This document shows, piece after piece, positions 45,622 through 55,458 of a stretch of DNA of 64,000 nucleotides. This DNA is from Phycisphaeraceae bacterium (lineage in GTDB: Bacteria > Planctomycetota > Phycisphaerae > Phycisphaerales > UBA1924). Position 1 is the stretch's first letter, and every line of letters begins with the position of its first letter. The stretch is taken from NCBI GenBank assembly GCA_019636845.1, contig JAHBWV010000001.1, positions 930,001 through 994,000 on the forward strand. Reading direction: 5' to 3'. The notes beneath the pieces were generated by a model, which ran no database searches, was not told where the DNA came from, and was given only the letters and a program-made list of their open reading frames with translations. The translations under genes were made by a program, and so were the position numbers.

Positions 45622-46752
45622 TTATCGAGGGAGATACTTGCCGATTCTGCCCTTTGCATCGGTGACATAGATCACCGGATCGGTGGATCCATCTGTGGAA
45701 AGGATCGAGACGCCGGGCAATTCGACCCTTGAGAGGATGTCGCCGGTGGACGGCTCGACGAGCCACGCGGTGCTTCCATCCCAGACGATGACGTTGACCC
45801 CTCTGGTGCAGATGACGGTGCCGCGGAGGTTCTTATTTTCCCACCTGACACTGCCTGTTGAGGGTTCGATGGAGCAGAGGCCTCGCTCGGGCAGTTCGCA
45901 GTAGAGCATGCCACCGACGACGGAGGGCTGCACGGTGAGGGGGCGTGAGGTGCGGATACGCCATGCGATTCTGGCACCGTCTGGGTCGATGCCGTAGAGC
46001 GACTGGTCGCTGCCCGCGACAAACATCAAGTTTCCGTCGGAGACTGGGTCGGTGGTGACTCCACCGAAGAGGCGGACTCGGCCGAGGAGCGAGCCGGTCG
46101 ATGCGTCGAGGATGACGGTATCGCCCGTTTGCGCGACCACACCGACGGCTGAGCCGATACGGACCGGGGCGCCTTCGATTGCGCCGGAAGTCCGGAACCC
46201 CCAGAGCTTGACGCCGAGACCTCTGACGTGTGCCATGACCTCGCCGACTGATGTGCCGTAGATCAGGAGGTCGCCGTCCTGGACCGGCCTGGTTGTGATC
46301 ACTCGCTCGAAGCTCTCTCTACCGACGAGGGTGCCGGTGTCGAGGGCGAGGGTGAAGAGTTCGGTCTCTGAAGAGGCGTGTACAAAGCGGCCTTCGCGTG
46401 TAGGGGTTGTAAAGAGTGTCAGGGGTCCGGCGAGCTGGCTGGCCCAGCGGACACCGCCATTGCTGGCTTCGAGGATTGAGAGCGTGCTGCCGGATTCCTG
46501 GAACGCCAGCACATCGCCCATGGGCTCCAAAAACCTGGGTTTTTGGCCTTTGTCGACGAACCCGAAGCCCCTCCAGTCGAGTTTGTATCCGAGTTGCCCG
46601 AATGCGTCGGCCTGGGGGTCCTGAGGGACTGTGGACTTGGTTCGCGAGGAGGTGGTCTCGCAACCCGTTGCGAGGCAGCAGGTTGCGATAGTCGCACAGG
46701 TGAGAAGAATGAGCGAGCGGCTCAGGGAGGACCGATTCTGCTGGTCGCGCAT
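45622..46752 (-). CDS. PQQ-like beta-propeller lipoprotein (BamB-like)
   Basis: 376 residues with a lipoprotein signal ending 'LATGC' (Cys about 31). Mature part: repeated beta strands of the PQQ-propeller type ('GVRWASQLAGPLTLF', 'VIVWDGSTAWLVEPSTGDILSRVELPG', 'VGGMLYCELPERGLCSIEPSTGSVRW'), about seven units. Such proteins include the outer-membrane assembly factor BamB and soluble quinoproteins without cofactor. No bam gene is beside it. ATG used; a TTG three codons earlier is possible. Confidence 0.75.
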   Translation of the reverse strand: MRDQQNRSSLSRSLILLTCATIATCCLATGCETTSSRTKSTVPQDPQADAFGQLGYKLDWRGFGFVDKGQKPRFLEPMGDVLAFQESGSTLSILEASNGGVRWASQLAGPLTLFTTPTREGRFVHASSETELFTLALDTGTLVGRESFERVITTRPVQDGDLLIYGTSVGEVMAHVRGLGVKLWGFRTSGAIEGAPVRIGSAVGVVAQTGDTVILDASTGSLLGRVRLFGGVTTDPVSDGNLMFVAGSDQSLYGIDPDGARIAWRIRTSRPLTVQPSVVGGMLYCELPERGLCSIEPSTGSVRWENKNLRGTVICTRGVNVIVWDGSTAWLVEPSTGDILSRVELPGVSILSTDGSTDPVIYVTDAKGRIGKYLPR

Positions 46753-46916
46753 GGAACCCAACCTTACTTCTTCCCACGTCGATGCCCCAAGCCGCCGAAC
46801 GCGGGCGGAATCCGAGGCGTGGCAGTATGGACAGGGCTTCCCTGCCAGTCAAGCCCGGCGTGTGCCTTGATACCCCCCTCGGATGCCCCTCTCTACCAGC
46901 GAACTACCCTCGGAGC

Positions 46917-47528
46917 ATGTTTACCGGCATCATTGAGCGCACGGGCACTGTCCATGCTTTGGCCCAGACTTCTACCGGATCTGAGCTCCTGATCGATGCA
47001 GGGGGCTGGGGAGAGGGCTTTGCCCCGGGTGAGTCGATCGCCATTTCGGGCTGTTGTTTGACGCTGGCGCCGCGACTTGGGATGGCCTCGGGGATGCTCC
47101 GCTTCGATGTCGTACCAGAGACGCTCTCAAAGACGACGCTCGGGTTCATCGGCCCTGGAACGCGGGTGAACCTGGAACGTTCTGCAACCGCGGCTTCTCT
47201 GCTCGGAGGTCATGTTGTGCAGGGGCACGTGGAAGGACTAGGCATCGTTCGAGGCGTGAAAGAGGTCGGGGAGTGGCGAGTGACCATCGAGGTGCCTTCG
47301 GAACTGCTCCCTTGCATCACGCCCAAGGGCTCGGTTGCTGTCGAGGGGGTCTCCCTGACCATTGCTTCGGTGGATGTGGCATGTTCATCGTTCGATGTCG
47401 CGTTGATCCCGACGACGCTCGACCTGACCACGTTGCGCGATCTGCGTGTTGGCACCCGAGTCAATCTCGAGACCGACATCATCGCAAGGACGGTCGTTCA
47501 CTTCATGCGGCACTTCACGGACCGGTGA
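46917..47528 (+). CDS. ribE: Riboflavin synthase, alpha subunit
   Basis: 203 residues, the standard size. It starts 'MFTGIIERTGTVHALAQ', the invariant N-terminus, and has a second barrel starting 'GHVVQGHVEGLG' about residue 99. Both barrels bind 6,7-dimethyl-8-ribityllumazine, and the enzyme dismutates two of them to riboflavin. The frame is open upstream, but family length fixes this ATG, with CGGAG close by. It is divergent from the BamB-like lipoprotein gene (164 bp between starts). Confidence 0.95.
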   Translation: MFTGIIERTGTVHALAQTSTGSELLIDAGGWGEGFAPGESIAISGCCLTLAPRLGMASGMLRFDVVPETLSKTTLGFIGPGTRVNLERSATAASLLGGHVVQGHVEGLGIVRGVKEVGEWRVTIEVPSELLPCITPKGSVAVEGVSLTIASVDVACSSFDVALIPTTLDLTTLRDLRVGTRVNLETDIIARTVVHFMRHFTDR

Positions 47529-47665
47529 TCGGCATGCAACGTCCTGGTGCCCCCTCGGGGGAGGGGGGCGAGGAGGACTCTGCGCGGAGTTATGCCACGG
47601 ATCATTTCCTGAGATGCACCAGAACGGCCGTTCGATCGGCGGCAACTCGCCCTAGCATCTGCCGT

Positions 47666-47739
47666 GCGGCCGTAGCTCAGTTGGATAGAGCGGCGGTTTC
47701 CTAAACCGCAGGTCGTGGGTTCGAATCCCGCCGGCCGTG
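47666..47739 (+). tRNA. tRNA-Arg, anticodon CCU
   Basis: A 74-nt cloverleaf. The acceptor stem GCGGCCG pairs with CGGCCGT (first pair G-U). The D-arm region follows. The anticodon stem GCGGT/ACCGC closes a seven-base loop TTCCTAA whose middle triplet is CCT. The T-arm has GTGGG-TTCGAAT-CCCGC. The discriminator is G. It reads AGG codons. No CCA is encoded. Confidence 0.95.
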
Positions 47740-47843
47740 TTGACCGAGTTCCAATCGGCTTCACTCCAGTCGCCCATGGTCGAGATGTCCCGATTACGCC
47801 CCTTGTGCTTCCTCAGCAGGCAGGGGTTCGGAGAGACCCGCGC

Positions 47844-49358
47844 ATGTCGATTCTCAACCACACCGCGCGAGCAGGCCGCTGGCTCCTCGCGGCTTTCGTT
47901 GCCTTTGCCCCGTTTGGGTGTGCTCGCGTCGCGCACGGACAAACAGCGGCCCAGCTGTGGAGCAATAACTGCGTCTCGTGTCATGGGCAGAATGCGCAGG
48001 GAGGCAATGCGTCGAGCATGCTCGATGACGAATGGCTGACCGGCCCGACCGATCGCAATCAGTTTGATGCCACGTAGCATGGGATTGTGGAGTCGGGAAT
48101 GCCCGCGTATGGGGGGGCACTGACGGACGAGCAGATCTGGTCGCTGGTCGTTCATATTCGCGAGTTGCGGGCCGCGAATGAGCGGGCACGAACCGGCTCG
48201 CCGAAGCCGGATCGCGACGGTGTGTATACGACAGCGCACGAACGGTTCCGGGTCGAGCGTGTGATTACGCGAGGCCTCGACACGCCGTGGTCGGTGGACT
48301 TCGTGCCCGCCGCCGGTCCTGAGGGCTCCCCCTCGGGCGTGATGCTTGTGACGAGTCGCTCCGGGGCTCTGCACGTCTGGTCGGGAGAATCCCTGAGTTC
48401 GCCGGTGGCTGGTGTGCCAGCGGTGCGGAATCGAGGGCAAGGTGGCTTGATGGATGTGGCCGTGCATCCCGAGTACCGCTCGAACGGCTGGGTCTATCTC
48501 TCGTTCTCTGACGCTCAGGGGAGTGGGGCTCGTGGTCCGGGGTTCACGAAGGTTGTGCGAGGGAGGATCAAGGGCGAGGGCTCTATGTGGCGTTGGGCGG
48601 ATGAGGAGACGATTTTCGAGGCGAAGTCTGAGCACTACAGCAACGGGGATATCCACTTCGGGAGCCGCATCGTCTTTGAGCGTGCGTCGATCAACGGTGC
48701 TGAGCCGGCATGGCTCGTGTACTTCTGCATGGGTGAGCGGGGCGTGATGGATCTTGCGCAGCGTCTCGATCGACCGAACGGGAAGATCTTCCGCTTCCAT
48801 GACGACGGGCGGATTCCCGCGGATAACCCGTTTGTCGGGCAGAGCGGCGTGTATGAGGCGATCTGGTCGTACGGGCATCGCAATCCGCAGGGGCTGACAT
48901 TCGGCTTGGATGGTCGGCTGTGGGATACCGAGCACGGGCCGCGCGGGGGCGATGAGTTGAATCTCGTGCAAAGGGGGAAGAACTACGGGTGGCCAATGGT
49001 CTCCTTCGGGATCAATTACAGTGATGCACCCTTCCGCACGCCGTGGCCCACCGAGGGGCAGGACTACGTGATGCCGGTGTATGTCTGGCTTCCCTCGATC
49101 GCTGTGTGCGGGCTTGACACGGTGCGTCCGGGTCCGGATGGCGAGGCGTTTCCGGCGTGGAGGGGCGACCTGGTCGCGGGTGGTCTGGCTGGTCAGACCG
49201 TCGAGCGGCTGCGCATCGAGGGCGAGTCCGTTGTTGAGCGCGAGGAATTGATTCACGGGATGGGACGGGTGAGGGATGTTGTCACGGGTCCTGATGGTTC
49301 GATCTATGTGGTGCTGAACCAGCCGGACCACGTGATCCGGCTTGTGCCCGCGAAGTGA
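47844..49358 (+). pseudogene. Cytochrome c / PQQ-dependent sugar dehydrogenase gene with in-frame TAG
   Basis: Reads as one frame of 504 residues broken by a single amber codon at residue 78. Residues 1-77: signal region, then a haem-binding 'CVSCH' (43-47). Right after TAG the frame goes on without shift: 'HGIVESGMPAYGGALTDEQIWSLVVHIREL', which has the axial Met (GMP) of the same cytochrome fold. A six-bladed sorbosone/glucose-dehydrogenase-like domain follows ('HPEYRSNGWVYLSF', 'YGHRNPQGLTF', 'EHGPRGGDELN', 'GKNYGWP'). Frame intact on both sides, so a recent nonsense mutation, an assembly error or stop readthrough are the options. Without readthrough the dehydrogenase could start only from a GTG near 48087. 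Confidence 0.85.
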
Positions 49359-49463
49359 GTGCCCGCGCGGCGATGTTCAAGTGACACGGCCGTGACGGCG
49401 GACTGCACTGTTGCTCTCAGGTTCTGGTACAACTCCGAGACTCACGGTTACCGGAGGTGCATG

Positions 49464-49838
49464 ATGAATCGAGGGTATGGTCGGCGATTTCCCGCAACGA
49501 TGCGCGGTGCGATGGTCGTAGCGATCTGTCTTGCTGCGTCGAGTGCGGTGTTCTTCGGCTTCACGTCACAACCGGGGCAGTCGCGCGGGGCTCCGAGGGT
49601 CGAGCACGGTGTGCTGACCTTCGCCGCGACGGATGCGACATTCTTGACTTCCGATGCCCGGGCCCGGCGGTGGCAGGAGATCGTCAAGGCTGCGGGTCAG
49701 CCCGTGGTTGAGGAGTACAACCGCATGTCGATTCTGGACACGATGGTCAACGGCGGGTGGGAGATCTTGGAGTACGAGTTCCAGTTCGACGCGACGAATG
49801 GCGATGTTGAGAGGTATCTGCTCCGACGCACACGATGA
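49464..49838 (+). CDS. Small anchored or exported protein, function unknown
   Basis: 124 residues. GGAGG lies six bases before this ATG (an ATG three bases earlier is closer and less likely). N-terminal signal or anchor ('RGAMVVAICLAASSAVFFGF'), then a soluble domain with 'FLTSDARARRWQEIVKAAGQPVVEEYNRMSILD' and 'WEILEYEFQFDATNGDVERYLLRR'. No family recognised. Stops 30 bp before the convergent lipoprotein gene. Confidence 0.65.
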   Translation: MNRGYGRRFPATMRGAMVVAICLAASSAVFFGFTSQPGQSRGAPRVEHGVLTFAATDATFLTSDARARRWQEIVKAAGQPVVEEYNRMSILDTMVNGGWEILEYEFQFDATNGDVERYLLRRTR

Positions 49839-49868
49839 CCATCGAGCGGGGAGAGCATCTGCGAAAGT

Positions 49869-51089
49869 TCAGGGGAGTGCGTTCTCGATCTCTGAGAGGT
49901 TTGCTTTCAACACGCGTCTTGCGATGGCGTCGAGTTGGGAGCGGTCTCCTGAGATGTGGATCGTCCGGTGCATGTGGGTGGCACTCTGTCCCGGCGCGAG
50001 CGCCAGCGCCGGTGAAGAGGTTTCGAGTTCGTAGAAGGTTGGGCCTTGCTTGCCGGGGGCGTCGTTGTAGCTGTTGATGACGTCGCCCGCGTATGGATTC
50101 TGCTGGTGCTCCCACATGCTGTTGATGTACTCGCTCGACAGGTTGACGCCTGGAGGCAGCGTGTATGTGACGAGGGTCAGGACGCCGCGTTCGGGATCCC
50201 AACTGCCGCATACTGGGAGCGATCTTCCGGGTCCGACGCCGATCTTTGTTCTCATTCGGCTGTCACCTCTGAAGAAGATCGCTTCGTCTGAGAGCGTCAG
50301 GCGGTCTTCGGGGACCTTTCCGAAGTAGTCGTCTTTGACGACTGGGCCGTGCGTTTCGTCTGGTCCGGGCTTGTAGGGGATCACCACGGTGCAGGTATCC
50401 GAGGGCTTGAACATGCCGAGGATCCAGATGGAGAGAAGGCCGGTCTCGCGTCGCCACGGAGCCGTTCCGATGTTCGTGATCGTGTTCTCAGATTCGAACG
50501 CCACGACATCGCACATTGCAAGGTTGATGTCGAGGTCTCTTGCGACGCGATCGCGATCGATGATCTGGATTGTCCGGTCGATACGCACGTCGAAGGTGGT
50601 TCCAGAGTAGTTCGTCAGTGTGCAGTCGTGCTTGAGCGTTACGGAGTCCGGTGTTCTAGAGACGACTTCGTACGCGACCGAGTCGATGGGTGCGGGCGTC
50701 TGCCAGTCGTTCAGTGTGAATTCGTCTCCCTGCTTAAAGAAGATGGCGAACTGACCGCCCTCCGGCCCGAGCCAGAAGCGGTCTTCGCCGCCCCAGACGC
50801 TGATCTTCGGCACCGGCTTCCCGGACTTGATCAGCTCGTCATTGATGTAGCCGTAGGAGTGACCGTTCGGGCCGCTGAGCGTTGAGGTCATCACTCGGCC
50901 CTGATACTGCGGAGCGACCACGATTCGTGCCCGGCCATCGGCGGAGGCGAGCTCGACCGTCGCTGAGTGTCGGACGAGGAACGCGGCATCTTCGCCGAAG
51001 GTGCGCTCTCGCTGCGTGGCGCATCCTGTGAGCATGGTGGCTCCTCCGATGATCGCGGCTCCGAACGCTCTTGACACAGGACGGTGCAT
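49869..51089 (-). CDS. Exported lipoprotein, DUF6786-like
   Basis: 406 residues with lipobox 'MLTGC' (Cys about 20). The beta-rich body has 'SYGYINDELIKSGKPVPKISVWGGEDRFWLGPEGGQFAIFF' and 'GDEFTLNDWQTPAPIDS', a pattern I link to the DUF6786 family of surface lipoproteins, from memory and unverified. The C-terminal part has a galactose-mutarotase-like strand order. Frame open upstream of the ATG is low-complexity and off-family. Function unknown. Confidence 0.6.
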   Translation of the reverse strand: MHRPVSRAFGAAIIGGATMLTGCATQRERTFGEDAAFLVRHSATVELASADGRARIVVAPQYQGRVMTSTLSGPNGHSYGYINDELIKSGKPVPKISVWGGEDRFWLGPEGGQFAIFFKQGDEFTLNDWQTPAPIDSVAYEVVSRTPDSVTLKHDCTLTNYSGTTFDVRIDRTIQIIDRDRVARDLDINLAMCDVVAFESENTITNIGTAPWRRETGLLSIWILGMFKPSDTCTVVIPYKPGPDETHGPVVKDDYFGKVPEDRLTLSDEAIFFRGDSRMRTKIGVGPGRSLPVCGSWDPERGVLTLVTYTLPPGVNLSSEYINSMWEHQQNPYAGDVINSYNDAPGKQGPTFYELETSSPALALAPGQSATHMHRTIHISGDRSQLDAIARRVLKANLSEIENALP

Positions 51090-51273
51090 GGCCGGCTCCC
51101 ATTCTACAGACGGCAACTGGTACGATTCGCGGCTTGCGCTGCCGCACGGAGCGATAGCGTACCGGGCTCGCACCGATCCTGCATGTGGGTCGCTTGCAGC
51201 AGAGCGAGCGTGTGTTCGTCGGATTGTCCGGGCGTGTGCGGACTCTCGCGAGGTTTTTTTGGCAAGCAGCCCG

Positions 51274-51543
51274 TTACAGGAGCTCGGCCCGCTTCGCTGC
51301 CTCGGCCGAGTTGATGACCGGTATGACCTCGAACTCGACCAGGTCGCACCAGTTCGCGATCCATGTGTCGATGAGGGAGCGGTCCTCGCACTCCATGACC
51401 TGGTAGCAGGTCGTGAGCCCTTCATCGATCCAGCTTGCGATGTAGTGGAGGCCTTCGGGCGCGAGCCGCCCGCGTTCGTTGAATCTGCGATAGACGTCTT
51501 GTATGCACCCGTCGCGGAAACGCTCTATGACCATGTACTGCAT
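51274..51543 (-). CDS. DUF3303 family protein
   Basis: 89 residues. 'MQYMVIERFRDGCIQDVYRRFNERGRLAPEGLHYIASWIDEG' and the closing 'DLVEFEVIPVINSAEAAKR' match the whole DUF3303 domain, a ferredoxin-like alpha/beta fold of unknown function often found as a single small protein. It lies 184 bp upstream (transcriptionally downstream of) the lipoprotein gene and 169 bp from the methyltransferase stop; probably its own unit. Confidence 0.82.
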   Translation of the reverse strand: MQYMVIERFRDGCIQDVYRRFNERGRLAPEGLHYIASWIDEGLTTCYQVMECEDRSLIDTWIANWCDLVEFEVIPVINSAEAAKRAELL

Positions 51544-51712
51544 GGATACGTGTCCTCAACGTCCGTGAGCGGGTGTCGAGTTCTGAATCGGTATCAAGAA
51601 ATCACTCGTCGAGGATATACGGCCGTGGAGTCTCGCGAGTTCATGAAGCGAGGGAGTATGCTCATCTGTAGTGGGTTCGTTTCGGGATACTCTCAGGCAC
51701 CGTGCCTGAGCG

Positions 51713-52843
51713 TTATGCACGCTTCTGGAAGAGGTAGTGCGAGACCAGCCATTCGTTGCCGTGGTTGAGTCCCCAGAGTTCTGCGCACGCGAGAAAGAAA
51801 GCTCGCCAGCGCTGTGTCCAGGTCTGTGCATCTCTGCCATATGTCTCACGCATCACGGTTTCGATTTCGTCGGCGTGGGCATCCATATTTGCCAGCCAGG
51901 CATTCGCGGTTCTCTGGTAGTGGGTGCCGCAGACACGCCAGTGATCCTGCAGGATGAGGTCGTCCTGGAAGTGGTGGAGCAGGTGATCGGAGGGCATTGT
52001 GCCTCCCGTGAAGAAGTAACGACCGATCCAGTCGTTGGTTCGCTCAAAGTGGTACGCGATCTCTCGGTGCGTGAAGATGTGGACGAAGAGGCGTCCGTTG
52101 TCCTTGAGCATGCGGGAGAGGCCTGCGAGCAATGCCTGGTAGTTCTTCATATGCTCGAACATCTCGATAGAGACGATCCGGTCGAAGCGACCGGTGAAGC
52201 GTGTTTCTTCGATGAACCGGTTGGCGTCTTGTGTGATGACATCCCAGGCGCTGATGCCTCGCTCGTCTCTGCGGCGTTCGATGAACGCACGCTGGAGGGC
52301 GGAGTTCGAGACGCTGGTGACGCGGCAGTTGGGATACTTTTCCTTGATGTATCCAGAGAGTGAGCCCCAGCCACACCCGAGATCGAGCACTTCCATGCCG
52401 TCTCTGATCTCGGCGCGATCGCATGTGAGGGCGAGCATCGCCTCTTCGGCTTCGGCAAGTGTTCGGACGCCCTGAGTCCAGAGGCAGCCGCTGTACTTCA
52501 GACGCGGTCCGAGCGTCAGTTCGAAGAATCGTGCGGGGACCTCGTAGTGTTGGATGTTCGCGGCATCGGTCTCGATCGCGATGGGGCTCGATCGCAGGTC
52601 GTTCACGAATGCTCGAAATCGCTGGTGGCGATCCTCGATGGTTCCGCGGCATTCGTGGCGGATTCGTGCCCACAGTCGGCGTCGGATCTGCCAGCGCAGG
52701 ATCGTGTCGGGGATGAGGCCTCGGTTCAGGAGGGGCTCGTACCACGCCTGCGGCGCGTCGGGGAGCGAGCGGTCGGCTGTCACTCGCTGGATTGGTGGAT
52801 CGATGGCGTCCGACCGGGGATGGGGGCCACTGATGGTGCTCAT
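51713..52843 (-). CDS. Cyclopropane-synthase-like SAM methyltransferase, leading lipid locus end
   Basis: 376 residues. '[23 protein letters not shown]' and SAM motif '[15 protein letters not shown]' (about 150-163) followed by '[33 protein letters not shown]' belong to the Cfa/mycolic-acid methyltransferase group. These act on a double bond in an acyl chain on a phospholipid, forming a methyl branch or ring. The long N-terminal extension (1-100) is not Cfa-like. The start overlaps the DUF1295 gene stop in ATGA, so the two are co-translated. Confidence 0.83.
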   Translation of the reverse strand: MSTISGPHPRSDAIDPPIQRVTADRSLPDAPQAWYEPLLNRGLIPDTILRWQIRRRLWARIRHECRGTIEDRHQRFRAFVNDLRSSPIAIETDAANIQHYEVPARFFELTLGPRLKYSGCLWTQGVRTLAEAEEAMLALTCDRAEIRDGMEVLDLGCGWGSLSGYIKEKYPNCRVTSVSNSALQRAFIERRRDERGISAWDVITQDANRFIEETRFTGRFDRIVSIEMFEHMKNYQALLAGLSRMLKDNGRLFVHIFTHREIAYHFERTNDWIGRYFFTGGTMPSDHLLHHFQDDLILQDHWRVCGTHYQRTANAWLANMDAHADEIETVMRETYGRDAQTWTQRWRAFFLACAELWGLNHGNEWLVSHYLFQKRA

Positions 52844-53685
52844 GCCTGATCCTCGGAGTATGGCTGTTGGGGAACCGATGTGTGCGACAGGGCAGACGGC
52901 CTTGGGAACCAGGGGAAGAACGCGCTGGTCTCTTTCTGGTACGCGCGATAGTCATCGCCTCTGGAGCGAACGGACTGTGCCTCAGTGGGTGGGATGCCGG
53001 TGATGCGCGTCAGGAGGAGGTACATCGTGGCGACGGGCACGAGCGCGAGCCACCAGTGCGGGGACTCCGCTGCGACGAGTGCGTACGAGACCCACAGCAG
53101 CCACTCGAAGAAGTAGTTCGGGTGCCTTGAGTATCTCCAGAGCCCTGCGCGGCAGGTTTTGCCCTTGTTTGCCGCATCTTTCTTGAATCGCTTCAGCTGC
53201 ATGTCGGCAAGCGATTCGCCCGCAACCGCGATGAGGTACAGCCCGAGCCCGGCAAGCGCGATGGGGCCGAGGCCATTGCGAGAAGTCGTTGCGGCTGCGA
53301 TGGGAGCGAGGCAGAGCAGCGGCACGCTGATTGCCTGAAACTGGTAGAAGATGAACATGAAGGGCTGGAAACGGTCGCCGAATCGCTCTCGGGCCATCTG
53401 GTACCGACCATCTTCGTGGCCCGTGAGGACCCGGTCGGTCAGGATGTGTGTTCCTAAGCGAAAGCCCCAGAGCCCGATCATGGTGGCGATGAGGAGGCGG
53501 TGGTGAGTTGAGCCCTCTCCGGTCGCGGCGGCGAACACCGCTCCGACCGCGACGGCGTATGACCAACCGACATCAACGATTCCTGCGTCGCCGGTCTTGC
53601 GCTGTGCAAGCCAGAGCAGTCCGAACAGCAGGACCGACGCGACAAGCAGCCACACGACCTGTTCGAGAGGTGTCAGCGTCGGCAT
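52840..53685 (-). CDS. DUF1295 membrane protein (steroid 5-alpha-reductase family)
   Basis: 281 residues with six to seven helices. The conserved C-terminal block '[24 protein letters not shown]' is the DUF1295/steroid-reductase hallmark. Related enzymes reduce double bonds using NADPH in membranes. Placed next to two Cfa-like genes, it could reduce the methylene intermediate or the unsaturated chain; this is inference. Translation coupled to the Cfa-like gene below. Confidence 0.85.
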   Translation of the reverse strand: MPTLTPLEQVVWLLVASVLLFGLLWLAQRKTGDAGIVDVGWSYAVAVGAVFAAATGEGSTHHRLLIATMIGLWGFRLGTHILTDRVLTGHEDGRYQMARERFGDRFQPFMFIFYQFQAISVPLLCLAPIAAATTSRNGLGPIALAGLGLYLIAVAGESLADMQLKRFKKDAANKGKTCRAGLWRYSRHPNYFFEWLLWVSYALVAAESPHWWLALVPVATMYLLLTRITGIPPTEAQSVRSRGDDYRAYQKETSAFFPWFPRPSALSHTSVPQQPYSEDQA

Positions 53686-53772
53686 GGAGTCTCCTGGTGC
53701 CGAATCGAGTGCCTCGTGGTGTGCGAAGACTCTTCATGCTTCGGCAGTAGAGGCATTTCTGAGGAGCCGGAC

Positions 53773-54096
53773 ATGGGAGTGAGGGTGTTTGCGAGTGTGT
53801 GCTGTGGACTGATTGCCGCGATGATCGGCTTGATTGTGGCATCTTCGCTTGAGATGGGTCTGGTTGCGGGCCTGCGTCTGGTCGCGGGATCGTGGTGGGG
53901 AATCACGACACTTGCTGATCTTGGCGTGGGCTTGCTGTTCGTCATGGCGTGGTTGTGTCTGCTTGAGCGTCGCGTGTGGGCAAGGGTGTTGTGGTTCGTG
54001 GCGGTCTGCTTGCTCGGGAACCTGGCGACGCTTGTGTTTCTGCTGGTGCGATGCCGCGATGCTGTGACGGTTCGCGAGGTCTTTCTGGGCAGGTGA
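53773..54096 (+). CDS. Small membrane protein, DUF1475-like
   Basis: 107 residues in three membrane helices ('ASVCCGLIAAMIGLIVASSL', 'LADLGVGLLFVMAWLCLLE', 'VLWFVAVCLLGNLATLVFLL') with the family-like 'W....D.g.gll....W....ER..w.....w....llGN..t..y' pattern. Start at the ATG with GAGGAG upstream; the frame is open farther but off-family. On the opposite strand, inside the leftward lipid locus and convergent with the Cfa gene (6 bp), which suggests insertion or a linked role. Confidence 0.6.
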   Translation: MGVRVFASVCCGLIAAMIGLIVASSLEMGLVAGLRLVAGSWWGITTLADLGVGLLFVMAWLCLLERRVWARVLWFVAVCLLGNLATLVFLLVRCRDAVTVREVFLGR

Positions 54097-54102
54097 GAAG
54101 AA

Positions 54103-55458
54103 TCAGGCGTGTCCACAGGAGTTGATTCGGGGTCTTGCCAGTGGTTTGGCGAGCACGAACTGGTAATCACCGCAGTGCCTGGCGCGGAACGCGCCCTCGC
54201 AGTACTCGAAGTAGTACCGCCACATTCTGATGAAGCGGTCGTCGAACCCGAGTGATCGGATCTCGTTCACGCGAGCATGGAACGCACGGTTCCATGATTG
54301 GAGTGTCCGCACATAGTGCGGCGCCATGTCGTCCATGTGGATGAGAGAGAGGTCTGTGTTGTCACGAACGGCTCGGGAGACAGCGGTAAGTCCGAGCAGG
54401 CATGAGCCGGGAAAGATCCGGCGTTTGAGGAAGTCCACGGTGCGCCGCGCGGCGTCGTACCTCTGGTCTCTGATCCAGATGCCCTGGATCACTGCGAGCC
54501 CGTCGATTGTGAGCATGCGCGAGATCGTCTGGAAGTAGCGGGGGAGGTATTCGTGGCCGACCGCTTCGATCATCTCAATCGATAGAATCTTGTTGAATGA
54601 GCCGCGTCCGTACTCGCGTTCGAGGTCTCGGTAGTCGAGTCTGACCACGCTGACCCTGTCTTGTAGCCCGCGCTCTCGCACGCGGGCCGTCGCGAGTTGG
54701 AACTGCTGATCCGAGATCGTCGTCGTGACCACACGGCATCCGAAGTGTTCTGCGGCGCGGATGGCGGCCCCACCCCAGCCCGTGCCGATTTCGAGCAGAC
54801 GATCGGAGGGCGCGAGGTCGAGCTTTGAGCAGCATCGATCGACCTTCGCGAGCTGGGCATCTTCGAGTGACATATCGGCGTGCTCGAAGTATGCCGCGGA
54901 GTAGAGCATGCTGGGATCGAGCCAGAGCGCGAAGAACTCGTTGGAGAGGTCGTAGTGGGCTCGGATGTTGCGGGTGCTTCCGCGCCTCGAGTTGCGTCGA
55001 ACCGTGTTGAGTACGCCGGCGATTCGCGCTGTCGTGCGAGAGAGCGCAGACTGAGTGGATTCCAGCGCGTCACGGTTGATCAGAAGCAGCTCGAAGAGTC
55101 CGGCCAGGTCATCGCACGTCCACTCTCCATCGATGTATGACTCCGCCGCACCGGCCGTTCCCTCGATCAGCACACGCTTATAGAACACCGGATCTTGGAT
55201 TCTGACCGTAACGTGAGGTCCTCTCTTGCGGTCACCCGCGACGGTCGTGTCTTCTCCATCCTGCACCGTGAGTGAGCCATGTGTGATGCGGGAGAGCGTT
55301 GAGCGCACAATCCGCTGTCCCGCGCGTTCCAGTCGCGTTGGAGTCCGTCTCTTGATGTCACGCTCGCTCGCGGCGTGGAACGTTGTCATGAATGGGACTC
55401 CGAGGGCGTATGTCGTGCTTAGGGGTGGATTCGAGTCGGGCATGCTGAACGGATTCAC
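54103..55458 (-). CDS. cfa: Cyclopropane-fatty-acyl-phospholipid synthase family protein
   Basis: 451 residues from a GTG that overlaps the DUF1365 gene stop (GTGA). 'YIDGEWTCDDLAGLFELL' and 'HYDLSNEFFALWLDPSMLYSAAYF', SAM motif 'LLEIGTGWGGAAIRAAEHFG' (about 230-250) and 'SIEMIEAVGHEYLPRYFQTISRML' are the family order, ending 'YYFEYCEGAFRARHCGDYQFVLAKP'. The product transfers a methylene group to an acyl double bond, making a cyclopropane, or a methyl branch in relatives. Full-length for the family. Confidence 0.93.
   Translation of the reverse strand: MNPFSMPDSNPPLSTTYALGVPFMTTFHAASERDIKRRTPTRLERAGQRIVRSTLSRITHGSLTVQDGEDTTVAGDRKRGPHVTVRIQDPVFYKRVLIEGTAGAAESYIDGEWTCDDLAGLFELLLINRDALESTQSALSRTTARIAGVLNTVRRNSRRGSTRNIRAHYDLSNEFFALWLDPSMLYSAAYFEHADMSLEDAQLAKVDRCCSKLDLAPSDRLLEIGTGWGGAAIRAAEHFGCRVVTTTISDQQFQLATARVRERGLQDRVSVVRLDYRDLEREYGRGSFNKILSIEMIEAVGHEYLPRYFQTISRMLTIDGLAVIQGIWIRDQRYDAARRTVDFLKRRIFPGSCLLGLTAVSRAVRDNTDLSLIHMDDMAPHYVRTLQSWNRAFHARVNEIRSLGFDDRFIRMWRYYFEYCEGAFRARHCGDYQFVLAKPLARPRINSCGHA

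Noticed and set aside
47652..49331. A 559-codon minus-strand frame across the broken dehydrogenase and tRNA
   Set aside because: It would run antisense through a tRNA gene and a clear dehydrogenase frame.
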